A stretch of DNA of 13,907 nt from an uncultured Collinsella sp. (GCA_902490325.1 CABUDJ010000057.1:1-13907), one strand, 5' to 3'; positions 1-7,523 are shown, counted from the first letter of the stretch. Notes: generated by a model from the letters alone, not told the origin. Translations and numbers: made by a program.

Positions 1-345
1 GCCAGGACAGAGGCGCACGACCCCCGGCAGAGCCAGCAGAAGGGCGCGTGCGAGAAGAACCACGTGGAGATCAGGAAGCTGCTGCCCAAGGGCGCCGGGG
101 CCAGGTTCGACCGGCTGACGGCGGCGGACTGCGCGCTGCTCATGTCGCAGGTGAACTCCGAGCCGAGAGGGGCGCTCGGGTTCCTGACGCCGGCGCGCGT
201 GCTGCGGATGGCCCTCGGGGAGGACGCCTCCGCCCTCATGGACGCGTTCGGGATAGAGGAGCTGGCGCCCGGCGAGCTCGACCTGACGCCCGGCTGCATC
301 GACAGGGCCAGGGCCGCGAGGGGCGAGGGGCCGCTGGCGGGATAG
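1..345 (+). CDS. IS30-family transposase, C-terminal part (5' end outside window)
   Basis: An open frame enters from the left edge and runs to a TAG at 343-345; there is no start codon for the full protein inside the window. The visible 114 residues look like the end of an IS30-type DDE transposase. The segment QKGACEKNHVEIRKLLPKG (codons 14-32) matches the region around the catalytic glutamate, which in the family reads roughly 'KGTxERNHxxIRxxLPKG'. It is followed by the usual FDxLT, an LMSQVNSEPRGALGFLTP stretch (family: 'hvNSxxRxxLxxxTP') and an acidic-hydrophobic tail. Codon use (AGG for Arg, GGG for Gly) differs from the aro genes next door, which prefer CGC and GGC; this suggests an acquired element. 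The protein would bind the element's ends and catalyse its movement. Whether the copy is intact cannot be judged, because the DNA-binding N-terminus and the first two acidic residues lie outside. The family call is from remembered motifs. Confidence 0.8.
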   Translation, partial: ARTEAHDPRQSQQKGACEKNHVEIRKLLPKGAGARFDRLTAADCALLMSQVNSEPRGALGFLTPARVLRMALGEDASALMDAFGIEELAPGELDLTPGCIDRARAARGEGPLAG

Positions 346-600
346 GCGGCGGTCCGGGACATGGGCCGGAGGGCCCGTTGCGCTGAGTCCGGAACGGCTG
401 CGCGGCGGGCTGGCGGAGCATGCGGCGGCGGCATGGGGCACCGGCCTCCATAGCCTCTCCACCTGCGGAAACGAGGTGACGGCCAGGTGCCGGGAGCTAT
501 TTCCGCGTTGCGCTAGCTGCGGAAACGCGGGACCCGTTCAGGCTGTTGCATTGAGATTGAAAATCAACCATTACGTGGGAGACACGGCGCAGAGGCTCAC
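346..600. other. Non-coding stretch after the transposase, probable IS right flank
   Basis: No convincing gene is visible here. Up to about 540 the DNA is as GC-rich as the transposase; after that it becomes clearly more AT-rich, so the boundary of the mobile element may lie near 540. Small repeats are present. CTGCGGAAACG occurs at 463-473 and again at 517-527. CGTTGCGCT occurs at 376-384 and 506-514. TTTCCGC (500-506) faces GCGGAAA (519-525) as a 7-bp inverted repeat. Any of these could belong to the element's right end, but the left end is outside the window, so terminal inverted repeats cannot be paired. Confidence 0.4.
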
Positions 601-601
601 C

Positions 602-630
602 TTAGAACGCAAAAGTGAAACAATTAGTAT
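602..630 (+). promoter_or_regulatory. Candidate promoter of the aro operon
   Basis: TTAGAA at 602-607 and TAGTAT at 625-630 are separated by 17 bases, a plausible sigma-70-type -35/-10 pair in the only AT-rich patch ahead of aroF. Transcription would begin near 637, about 70 bases before the aroF start. An overlapping alternative -10 is TATAAA at 628-633. This is inferred from consensus alone. Confidence 0.45.
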
Positions 631-638
631 AAACTCTC

Positions 639-713
639 ATGCACATATATAACGGCTCGCGATGCGGGCCGTTTTTGCAAGAGCTATCCATCGAGGTGAG
701 AGGCACACCATGA
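639..713 (+). CDS. Possible short leader peptide upstream of aroF (24 codons)
   Basis: An ATG at 639 opens a 24-codon frame beginning M-H-I-Y-N-G and closing with TGA at 711-713, which overlaps the aroF ATG (710-712) in an ATGA arrangement. No Shine-Dalgarno sequence precedes it. If the proposed promoter starts transcription near 637 the message would be almost leaderless, a translation mode common in actinobacteria. Tyr is codon 4, and the codon immediately after it is where the 5' arm of the terminator-like hairpin (651-673) begins; a Phe codon falls in the U-run. The peptide could therefore sense aromatic aminoacyl-tRNA or couple translation into aroF. It has only one Tyr, one Phe and no Trp, and such a short frame can occur by chance. 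This is speculative. Confidence 0.25.
   Translation: MHIYNGSRCGPFLQELSIEVRGTP
651..676 (+). terminator. Terminator-like hairpin in the aroF leader (possible attenuator)
   Basis: AACGGCTCGC (651-660) pairs with GCGGGCCGTT (664-673), giving a 10-bp stem with one T-G pair and a GAT loop, and runs directly into a T-run (672-676). This has the form of an intrinsic terminator placed between the candidate promoter and aroF, as expected for an attenuator. It could also be the terminator of an unseen upstream transcript, though nothing nearby obviously needs one. No competing antiterminator stem was found. Confidence 0.5.
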
Positions 714-1735
714 TTGCGATTTTAAAGCAGAGCGCCAGCGACGAGGCCGTCGGCCATATCGTCAGCTGGATTGAGAAGAAGGGTCTCAAGACCGACGTCT
801 CGCGCGGCGAGAACGAGACCATCATCGGCCTGGTGGGCGATACGACCAAGATCGACCCGTTCTTGCTCGAGTCCATGGATGTCGTCGAGCGCGTGCAGCG
901 CGTCTCCGAGCCCTTTAAGCGTGCCAACCGCAAGTTCCACCCTGAGGACTCCGTCATCGACTGCGGCCACGGCGTCAAGATCGGCGGCGACCAGTTCCAG
1001 GTCATCGCCGGACCCTGCTCCGTCGAGGGCGAAAACCTCATTCGCATCGCACGCCGCGTAAAGGCCGCCGGCGCCACGATGCTGCGCGGTGGCGCCTACA
1101 AGCCCCGCACCTCCCCTTACGCCTACCAGGGCATGGGTCCCGCCGGCCTGGACCTGCTATGCGAGGCATCCGCCGAGCTCGACATGCCGATCGTCACCGA
1201 GATCATGGACCCGCGCGACGTGCAGGTCTTCTTGGATAAGAAGATCGACGTCATGCAGATCGGCGCCCGCAACGCGCAGAACTTCCCCCTGCTCAAGGAG
1301 GTCGGCAAGACCAAGACCCCGGTCCTGCTCAAGCGCGGCATGTCCGGCACCGTCGACGAGTTGCTCATGGCTGCCGAGTACATCATGAGCGAGGGCAACG
1401 ACAACGTCATCCTGTGCGAGCGCGGCATTCGCACCTTCGAGACCCGCACCCGCAACACCTTCGACCTCAACGCCGTGCCGGTGCTGCACCACCTATCGCA
1501 CCTGCCCGTCGTCGCCGACCCCAGCCACGCCACCGGCTACACCCGCTATGTCGAGCCCATGGCGCTCGCCGCGACTGCCTGCGGCGCCAACGGTCTGGAG
1601 ATCGAGGTCCACGACGACCCGAGCCGGGCCTGGTCCGACGGCGCCCAGGCCCTCACCCCCGATCAGTTCGACGACACCATGCGCCGCATCCGCGCCATCC
1701 GCGAGGTCGTCTGCCAAGAGACCGTTCAGGAGTAA
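710..1735 (+). CDS. aroF: 3-deoxy-7-phosphoheptulonate (DAHP) synthase
   Basis: Catalyses the first shikimate step in the cytoplasm, condensing PEP and erythrose-4-phosphate to DAHP. The 341-residue protein has the two-part layout of Thermotoga-type DAHP synthase (about 338 residues). Residues 1-70 form a small ferredoxin-like regulatory domain (starting MIAILKQSASDEAV), followed by the TIM-barrel. Core motifs are IAGPCSVEGE (99-108), GGAYKPRTSPYAYQG (127-141), QIGARNAQNF (183-192), LKRGMSGT (207-214) and ADPSHATG (269-276). The metal ligands expected by alignment are Cys103, His273, Glu299 and Asp310, all present. The ATG at 710 is preferred over an in-frame ATG at 662: AGAGG (699-703) lies six bases before it, and the upstream codons cover the leader hairpin. 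First gene of the operon, three bases before tyrA. The N-terminal domain suggests feedback by an aromatic end product (known for the family, not shown here). The gene symbol varies (aroF/aroG/aroA). Confidence 0.95.
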   Translation: MIAILKQSASDEAVGHIVSWIEKKGLKTDVSRGENETIIGLVGDTTKIDPFLLESMDVVERVQRVSEPFKRANRKFHPEDSVIDCGHGVKIGGDQFQVIAGPCSVEGENLIRIARRVKAAGATMLRGGAYKPRTSPYAYQGMGPAGLDLLCEASAELDMPIVTEIMDPRDVQVFLDKKIDVMQIGARNAQNFPLLKEVGKTKTPVLLKRGMSGTVDELLMAAEYIMSEGNDNVILCERGIRTFETRTRNTFDLNAVPVLHHLSHLPVVADPSHATGYTRYVEPMALAATACGANGLEIEVHDDPSRAWSDGAQALTPDQFDDTMRRIRAIREVVCQETVQE

Positions 1736-1738
1736 CCC

Positions 1739-2653
1739 ATGGGTACGGTGAGAAACGCACGCGTCAACCAGGGTGGACCCAAGTGCGCCGGCATCGTGGG
1801 CCTGGGCCTCATCGGCGGCAGCTTTGCCCGCGGCTATGCGCAGGCGGGCGTTCGCGTGCTTGCCTGGGACCCCGACGATGACGTGATGACGGCCGCCAGC
1901 ATGGGTACCGTCGCCGGCGAGCTCAACGACGAGACGCTCGGCAAGTGCGACATCATCGTCCTTGCCTGCTATCCCGAGGCATGCATCGAGTGGCTCGAGG
2001 CCCACGCCCAGGCGCTCGCCGACGCCACCGACACCGAAGCCATCATGGGCCCCGTGGTAATCGACACCGTGGGCGTCAAGGGCATTGTGTGCGAGCGTGC
2101 CTTTGAGCTCGCACGAGAGCACGGCTTTTACTTTGTGGGCGCACACCCCATGGCGGGCACCCAGTTCTCGGGCTACGCGCACTCCCGCGCCGACTTGTTC
2201 CAGGGCGCACCGCTCGTGCTCGTTCCGCCTGCGGTAGACGATGCCCTTAAGCTGGAGCTCTTGGGCCAGGTGCGCGAGATGGTGCGTCCCTTGGGGTTTG
2301 GCAAGTTCAGCGTGACCACCGCCGCCGAGCACGACCGCGTGATCGCATTTACGAGCCAGCTCGCACACGTGGTGTCCAACGCCTACGTAAAGAGCCCCAC
2401 CGCCCAGGTCCACCACGGCTTTTCAGCCGGTAGCTACCGCGACCTCACGCGCGTGGCACACCTCAACCCGCAGATGTGGTCCGAGCTCATGATTGACGAC
2501 GCCGACGCTCTCGCCTTCGAGATCGACCATCTGATCGATTCGCTCGGCGCCTACAGCCGTGCGCTCAAGAACCGCGACCAGCGTTATCTTGAGAATCTCC
2601 TTGCCGAGGGCGATCGCATCAAGCGCGCACTCGACGACGAGAGCGCCCACTAG
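1739..2653 (+). CDS. tyrA: Prephenate (or arogenate) dehydrogenase
   Basis: Oxidatively decarboxylates prephenate to 4-hydroxyphenylpyruvate (or arogenate to tyrosine), committing chorismate flux to tyrosine. The 304-residue protein has an N-terminal Rossmann fold with GLGLIGG at 21-27. The HPMAG motif is at 136-140 (GAHPMAGTQFSGY), followed by an EHDR segment (197-200) and SQLAH (206-210), which replaces the commoner SHLPH. An all-helical C-terminal dimerisation region follows. There is no chorismate mutase domain and no evident C-terminal ACT domain, so Tyr feedback, if any, must act differently from ACT-containing homologues. The ATG at 1739 follows the aroF stop by three bases, with an AGGAG overlapping the aroF end. 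Cofactor and substrate preference (NAD or NADP, prephenate or arogenate) cannot be read with confidence. Confidence 0.93.
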   Translation: MGTVRNARVNQGGPKCAGIVGLGLIGGSFARGYAQAGVRVLAWDPDDDVMTAASMGTVAGELNDETLGKCDIIVLACYPEACIEWLEAHAQALADATDTEAIMGPVVIDTVGVKGIVCERAFELAREHGFYFVGAHPMAGTQFSGYAHSRADLFQGAPLVLVPPAVDDALKLELLGQVREMVRPLGFGKFSVTTAAEHDRVIAFTSQLAHVVSNAYVKSPTAQVHHGFSAGSYRDLTRVAHLNPQMWSELMIDDADALAFEIDHLIDSLGAYSRALKNRDQRYLENLLAEGDRIKRALDDESAH

Positions 2654-2689
2654 ACCACCTATCACGCCAGGTCGAAAGGACCATAGCTT

Positions 2690-3796
2690 ATGGCGATTAC
2701 CATCGATATCGACACCGCACGCCCCTACCAGGTACACGTGGGCACGTTTTTGCTGGAGCAGGCAGGGCCACTCGTTCGCGCCACCGCCGGAGGCACCCGC
2801 GCCGTCATCGTGACGGACACCAACGTGGGCCCGCTCTACCAGATGCCCGTTAAGCAGAGCCTGGAGGCGTCAGGCTATGAGGTAAGCATTTGCACCTTCG
2901 AGGCCGGCGAGGTACACAAGCGCGCCGAGACCTACGTTGCCATTCTTGAGTTTGTAGCCGAGCACGAGCTTTCGCGCTCCGACGTGATCGTGGCACTCGG
3001 CGGCGGCGTCGTGGGCGACGTGGCTGGCTTTGTGGCCGCCACCTACGTGCGCGGCTGCAAGTTTGTGCAGATTCCCACAAGCCTGCTCGCCATGGTGGAT
3101 TCGTCGGTCGGCGGCAAGACGGCCATCGACCTGGCAGCCGGCAAGAACCTGGCCGGCGCCTTTTGGCAGCCGAGCGTGGTCATCGCCGACGTGGGGTGCC
3201 TGGCAACCCTCACGCCCGAGCAGTTCGCCGACGGCTGCGGCGAGGTCGTCAAGCACGCCGTGATCGCCGACCCCGAGCTCTTCGCCGAGCTGGAGAAGAC
3301 CCCGCTCACGCTTGAGCTGCTGAACCGCGACGTGGCCCGCGTGGCGCTCATCATCGCCCGCAATATCGACATTAAGCGCGCCGTGGTCGTTGCCGACGAG
3401 CGCGAAACCAATCAGCGCAAGCTCCTCAACTTTGGCCACAGCGCCGGGCACGCCGTCGAGGCCTGTGAGCACTTTGAGCTCGGCCACGGCAACTGCGTGT
3501 CGATTGGCATGGGCATCATCACGCGTGCCGCGGCCCTGCACGGCATTTGCGACGCCGAACTGCCCAGCCGCATCGAAGAGCTCTGCGCCCGTCATGGCCT
3601 CAAGACCCGCTGCGAGCTTTCGGCCGACGCCATCTTTGCCGAGTCGCAGCACGACAAAAAACGCGCCGGTGACACCATCGATCTGGTGATTCCGCACGGT
3701 ATTGGCCGCTGCAGCATCGACCGCACGCCGCTTTCCACCTTCCATGATTTAATTGCCGAGGGCCTCGGCCAGAAGGGAGACGCATCCGTATGCTAG
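2690..3796 (+). CDS. aroB: 3-dehydroquinate synthase
   Basis: Second shikimate step: converts DAHP to 3-dehydroquinate using NAD and a divalent metal. Length 368 residues is normal. The NAD-binding GGGVVGDVAGF is at 104-114, followed by the family's IPTSLLAMVDSSVGGKT segment. GEVVKH carries Glu185, LLNFGHSAGH carries His250, and ELGHG carries His266; these correspond to the three zinc ligands of E. coli AroB (184, 247, 264). The start at 2690 is supported by GAAAGGA at 2673-2679, in a 36-base gap after tyrA that is longer than most junctions in this operon. The 3' end overlaps the aroA start by seven bases, implying translational coupling. Confidence 0.96.
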   Translation: MAITIDIDTARPYQVHVGTFLLEQAGPLVRATAGGTRAVIVTDTNVGPLYQMPVKQSLEASGYEVSICTFEAGEVHKRAETYVAILEFVAEHELSRSDVIVALGGGVVGDVAGFVAATYVRGCKFVQIPTSLLAMVDSSVGGKTAIDLAAGKNLAGAFWQPSVVIADVGCLATLTPEQFADGCGEVVKHAVIADPELFAELEKTPLTLELLNRDVARVALIIARNIDIKRAVVVADERETNQRKLLNFGHSAGHAVEACEHFELGHGNCVSIGMGIITRAAALHGICDAELPSRIEELCARHGLKTRCELSADAIFAESQHDKKRAGDTIDLVIPHGIGRCSIDRTPLSTFHDLIAEGLGQKGDASVC

Positions 3797-5109
3797 CCCG
3801 CATCACCCCCTCCCCGCTCAAGGGCACCGTTCCCGCCATCGCATCCAAGTCGATGGCGCACCGCCTCATCATCTGCGCCGCCCTTGCCAACGGCGAGACG
3901 CATGTGACCTGCAACACCACCTGCGCCGATATCGAGGCCACGGTGCGCTGCCTCACGGCACTGGGCGCCCGCATCGAGACCGTCGAGGACGGCTTCCAGG
4001 TCCACCCCACCATGAAGAGCATTGAGTTTGGCCTGCTCAAGGCACTTGCCGGCGGCACGCTCGACTGCGGCGAGAGCGGCTCCACGCTCCGCTTTATGCT
4101 GCCCGTCGCCTGCGCGCTGGGGGCAGAGGCCACCTTTGTGGGCCAGGGTCGTCTGGGCGCACGCCCCCTCTCCCCGCTCTCCGACGAGATCATTGCCGCC
4201 GGCTGCGACCTGCAGGGTCTGGGCGGTTTTCCGCTCAAGACAAGCGGCCGCATGCGCCCGGGCACCTTTATCCTGCCGGGCAACGTGAGCTCGCAGTACA
4301 TCTCCGGCCTGCTGCTGGCAGCCCCGCTGCTGGCCCAGTCCTCCTGCGTTCAGGTGACCGGCCTTATCGAGAGCCGCCCCTATATCAACCTGACCATCCA
4401 GGCCATGAAGGCCTTTGGTGTCGAGGTCAACGTCGAGCGCATTCCAGCCAAGGACGGCCAACCCGAGATCACGAACTTCCGCGTGAGCAGTGGCTCGTAC
4501 CGCACGCCTGGCAGCGTGGCCGTCGAGGGCGATTGGTCCAACGCCGCCTTTTGGCTGTGCGCCGGCGCTATCGGCTCCGACCCCATCACCGTCGAGGGCG
4601 TTTCGCTCAGCTCCGCGCAAGGTGATCGCAACGTGCTTGCCGCGCTCTCGCGCTTTGGCGCCCGCATCGTGCGCTCCACCAACGCCGCCACTGTGCAGTC
4701 CGACAAGCTCGCCGGCTTTGAGATGAGCGCGCACGACATCCCCGACTTGGTGCCCGTAATCTCGGCCGTGGCATCGCTGGCGCAGGGCCGCACGTTCATC
4801 CGCGATTGCGCCCGCCTGCGCATCAAGGAATCCGACCGCCTGGCCACCACCACCCATGAGCTCACCGCACTGGGCGCGCAGGTGCGCATAGCCGGTGACG
4901 ACCTCATCATCAAGGGTGTCGATGCCTTTACCGGCGGCGAGGTCGATTCGCACAACGACCACCGCATCGCCATGATGGCCGCCATCGCCGCGAGCCGTGC
5001 CACCGGCGAGGTCGAGATCCACGGCGCCGAGGCCGTCAACAAGTCCTATCCCGATTTCTTCGACCACTACCGCCTGCTGGGCGGCAAGGTCACGCTCGAG
5101 GAGGAATAG
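3790..5109 (+). CDS. aroA: 3-phosphoshikimate 1-carboxyvinyltransferase (EPSP synthase)
   Basis: Sixth shikimate step: transfers the enolpyruvyl group of PEP to shikimate-3-phosphate. At 439 residues it is typical. Visible motifs in order are SKSMAHR (19-25, phosphate/substrate contacts), DCGESGSTLR (92-101, the PEP-site loop), SSQYISG (167-173), DWSNAAFW (248-255), IPDLVP with the expected catalytic Asp319, RIKESDR with Glu347, and NDHRIAM (389-395). The PEP loop reads CGESGST rather than the enterobacterial GNAGTA, so it is not the classic E. coli-like form. Glyphosate response cannot be predicted from this alone. It begins inside the end of aroB with AGGGAG at 3775-3780 as ribosome binding site. 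Confidence 0.96.
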   Translation: MLARITPSPLKGTVPAIASKSMAHRLIICAALANGETHVTCNTTCADIEATVRCLTALGARIETVEDGFQVHPTMKSIEFGLLKALAGGTLDCGESGSTLRFMLPVACALGAEATFVGQGRLGARPLSPLSDEIIAAGCDLQGLGGFPLKTSGRMRPGTFILPGNVSSQYISGLLLAAPLLAQSSCVQVTGLIESRPYINLTIQAMKAFGVEVNVERIPAKDGQPEITNFRVSSGSYRTPGSVAVEGDWSNAAFWLCAGAIGSDPITVEGVSLSSAQGDRNVLAALSRFGARIVRSTNAATVQSDKLAGFEMSAHDIPDLVPVISAVASLAQGRTFIRDCARLRIKESDRLATTTHELTALGAQVRIAGDDLIIKGVDAFTGGEVDSHNDHRIAMMAAIAASRATGEVEIHGAEAVNKSYPDFFDHYRLLGGKVTLEEE

Positions 5110-5110
5110 C

Positions 5111-6208
5111 ATGTCCTCGACCTTTGGCAACGTTTTACATCTGAGCATTTTCGGTCAGTCGCACTCCCCTGCTATCGGCTGCTCGCTCGACGGTGTCCCC
5201 GCGGGCATCGCTGTGGACCAGGAGACACTGCAGGCCTTTTTGGACCGTCGCGCCCCCGGCCGCGACGAGACCGCAACCAAGCGCCGTGAGGCCGACGCCG
5301 CGCATATCATTGCCGGTGTGGTCGACGGACACACCACTGGCGCACCCATCGCAGCAATTATCGAAAACACCAACACGCGCTCCAAGGACTATTCCGAGCT
5401 GCGCCGCAAGCCCCGCCCCGGGCATGCAGACTTTCCTGCGCGCGTGAAGTACCACAACATGCACGACGTCGCCGGCGGCGGACACTTCTCCGGCCGCCTG
5501 ACGGCCCCCTTGTGCATCGCTGGCGGCATCGCGCTGCAGGCACTCGAGGCCCGCGGCATCAAGGTCATGGCGCACGTCGCGCAGATCGGCGGCATCTCCG
5601 ACCTGCCCATGGACGACATGGTCTATCGCGAGGCCGACCGCAAGGCGATCCTCACGAACGATCTGCCCTGCATTGACGCCGCCGCAGCCGACCGCATACG
5701 CGAGGAGATCCTAGCCGCGCGCGACGAGCTCGACAGTATCGGCGGCATCGTGGAGTGCGGCATCTACGGGCTTCCCGCGGGCATCGGCGACCCCATGTTC
5801 GACGGTATCGAGAACCGCATAGCGCAGATCGCGTTTGGCATTCCCGCCGTAAAGGGTGTGGAGTTTGGCATGGGCTTTGCCGTGGCCGCCATGCGCGGCA
5901 GCGAGAACAACGATCCGTATCGCGTTGATGCCGAGACCGGCGAGATTGCGGTCGAGTCCAATAACGCCGGCGGCATCCTGGGCGGCATTTCCACGGGCGC
6001 ACCCGTCATGTGGCGGATGGCCGTAAAGCCGACGCCCTCCATCGGTCGCGAGCAACAGACCGTGGACATGGACGCCATGGAAAATACCGAGCTCTCGGTC
6101 CACGGCCGCCACGATCCCTGCATCGTCCCGCGCGCCGTCCCCGTAGCCGAAGCAGCCGCCGCCCTCGCCATCTGGGACGCCCTCCTCGAGGACGCCGCCC
6201 AGCATTAG
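5111..6208 (+). CDS. aroC: Chorismate synthase
   Basis: Last shared step: trans-1,4-elimination of phosphate from EPSP to give chorismate, needing reduced FMN. The 365-residue protein starts at ATG 5111, one base after the aroA stop, with GAGGAGGAA just upstream; the in-frame ATG at 4997 lies within aroA and is rejected. Motifs are FGQSHSPAIG (14-23, family FGESHGPAIG, His18 expected catalytic), APGRDETATKRREAD (48-62), RPGHADFPARVKY (102-114, His105), NAGGILGG and, near the C-terminus, GRHDPCIVPRAVPVAEA. The usual RSSARET stretch reads GGGHFSGRLTA (122-132), a variant I associate with anaerobe-type AroC. No separate flavin reductase is nearby, so reduced FMN is supplied from elsewhere. Confidence 0.95.
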   Translation: MSSTFGNVLHLSIFGQSHSPAIGCSLDGVPAGIAVDQETLQAFLDRRAPGRDETATKRREADAAHIIAGVVDGHTTGAPIAAIIENTNTRSKDYSELRRKPRPGHADFPARVKYHNMHDVAGGGHFSGRLTAPLCIAGGIALQALEARGIKVMAHVAQIGGISDLPMDDMVYREADRKAILTNDLPCIDAAAADRIREEILAARDELDSIGGIVECGIYGLPAGIGDPMFDGIENRIAQIAFGIPAVKGVEFGMGFAVAAMRGSENNDPYRVDAETGEIAVESNNAGGILGGISTGAPVMWRMAVKPTPSIGREQQTVDMDAMENTELSVHGRHDPCIVPRAVPVAEAAAALAIWDALLEDAAQH

Positions 6209-6222
6209 TCCACCCACCCCAA

Positions 6223-6349
6223 GGGTAGTTAATTTGGGACGGGGCTATTTTAGCTACCCCCATATGCCAGTTGATATTTGCCCTGGCTCTCATCGATTCG
6301 TCGACAGTCAAAGGGTAGCTAAAATAGCCCCGTCCCAAATTAACTACCC
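6223..6349. repeat. 37-bp perfect inverted repeat, REP/BIME-like nested palindrome
   Basis: Between aroC and pheA, the 37 bases at 6223-6259 are exactly the reverse complement of 6313-6349, with a 53-base spacer. Each arm is itself a near-palindrome: the left arm begins GGGTAGTTAA and ends TTAGCTACCC (9 of 10 bases pair), enclosing TTTGGGACGGGGCTATT. Two head-to-head hairpin units therefore make a larger hairpin. This is the architecture of paired REP sequences moved by RAYT-type (Y1) transposases, or of a small MITE. The arms do not code, and the pheA start lies 28 bases beyond. Transcribed, it would make a very stable stem inside the operon message and could affect polarity or RNA ends. Confidence 0.85.
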
Positions 6350-6377
6350 CAGGCAACCATTCACGAAAGGGGCCTCC

Positions 6378-7523
6378 ATGGACCTTGCCGATATTCGCCA
6401 GGCCATCGATGGCATCGACACCACCCTGCTCAACAGCTTTGTCGAGCGTATGGACATTGCCACCGAAGTCGCCAAATCCAAGATCGAGATGGGCAAGGCC
6501 GTCTTTGACCCCGCCCGTGAGCGCTCCAAGCTCAACAATCTCGCCAGCCGCGCACCCGAGCGCTATGAGGCCCAGACCATCACTTTGTTCCGCCTCCTCA
6601 TGAGCATGAGCAAGGCCGAGCAGCAGCGCCACATCAACGAGCTCAAGGGCATCACGGTGTCGCAAAAGGCCCGCGCCACGGCCGCAGCCTTTGACACGCC
6701 CTTCCCCCAGACGGCTACCGTTGCCTGCCAGGGCGTTGAGGGCGCCTACAGCCAGATCGCCGCGTGCAAGCTCTTCGACGTGCCCGATATCGCCTTCTTT
6801 GAGACCTTCGAGGGCGTTATGCGCGCCATACGCGACGGCTTCTGCGAGTTTGGCGTGTTGCCCATCGAAAACTCAACTGCCGGATCGGTCAACGCCGTCT
6901 ACGACCTGCTCGCGCAGTTCGACTTCCATATCGTGCGCTCGCTGCGCCTCAAGATCGATCACAACTTACTCGTCAAATCCGGCACCAAGCTCGCCGACGT
7001 GCGCGAGGTCTACAGCCACGGCCAAGCCATTGCCCAGTGCGCCGGCTTTATCGAGGGCCACGGACTGCATGCCACCAAGTACCCCAACACCGCCATGTCG
7101 GCCGAGATGGTCGCCAACTCCGAGCGCACCGATGTCGCCGCCATCGCCTCGCGCAGCTGTGCCGAGCTGTATGGCCTGGAGGTGCTGGAGCCCAACATCC
7201 AGGACTCGGACAACAACTACACGCGCTTCGTCGTCATCAGTCGCGAACCGCGCGTCTATCCCGGTGCCAACCGTACCTCGCTCATGATCACCACGGCAAA
7301 CGAGCCGGGCGCGCTCTATCGCGTACTCGAGCGCTTCTACGCGCTCAACATCAACCTCATCAAGCTCGAGAGCCGCCCCATCCCCGGGCACGACTTTGAG
7401 TTTATGTTCTACTTTGACCTGGACTGCCCCTTTGGCAGCAAGGCCCTCGACGACCTGCTCGACTCGATTGACGACGTATGCGAGAGTTTCACCTACTTTG
7501 GCAGCTACACGGAGGTGCTCTAG
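6378..7523 (+). CDS. pheA: Bifunctional chorismate mutase / prephenate dehydratase
   Basis: Converts chorismate to prephenate and on to phenylpyruvate, the Phe branch; its mutase also feeds TyrA. The 381-residue protein has three parts. An AroQ-type chorismate mutase spans about 1-90 (DLADIRQAIDGID, RMDIATEVAKSK, FDPARERS). The prephenate dehydratase domain spans about 113-290, with ENSTAGSV (164-171) and the NYTRFVVI catalytic/allosteric segment (TRF at 282-284). A C-terminal ACT domain spans about 300-381, with EPGALYRVL and ESRP (331-334), the Phe-binding signature; feedback inhibition by Phe is expected. The ATG at 6378 has GAAAGG at 6365-6370. A longer in-frame TTG start at 6234 would translate the palindrome and is rejected. 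Stop TAG abuts the next ATG. Confidence 0.95.
   Translation: MDLADIRQAIDGIDTTLLNSFVERMDIATEVAKSKIEMGKAVFDPARERSKLNNLASRAPERYEAQTITLFRLLMSMSKAEQQRHINELKGITVSQKARATAAAFDTPFPQTATVACQGVEGAYSQIAACKLFDVPDIAFFETFEGVMRAIRDGFCEFGVLPIENSTAGSVNAVYDLLAQFDFHIVRSLRLKIDHNLLVKSGTKLADVREVYSHGQAIAQCAGFIEGHGLHATKYPNTAMSAEMVANSERTDVAAIASRSCAELYGLEVLEPNIQDSDNNYTRFVVISREPRVYPGANRTSLMITTANEPGALYRVLERFYALNINLIKLESRPIPGHDFEFMFYFDLDCPFGSKALDDLLDSIDDVCESFTYFGSYTEVL

Noticed and set aside
541..709. T-box or other tRNA-sensing riboswitch ahead of aroF
   Set aside because: From the candidate promoter the leader is only about 70 bases. No T-box sequence, specifier loop or large folded domain is visible.
1493..2416. A 307-codon minus-strand frame opposite aroF and tyrA
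   Set aside because: It is antisense to two well-supported genes, has a composition typical of GC-rich shadow frames, and shows no family motif.
3793..5148. A 451-codon open frame on the minus strand opposite aroA
   Set aside because: It lies antisense to a clearly coding EPSP synthase and arises from high GC at third codon positions; its translation is low-complexity with no recognisable motif and no ribosome binding site.
6234..6377. Upstream in-frame extension of pheA from a TTG inside the palindrome
   Set aside because: It would translate both repeat arms, lacks a ribosome binding site, and the family N-terminus fits the ATG at 6378, which has GAAAGG upstream.
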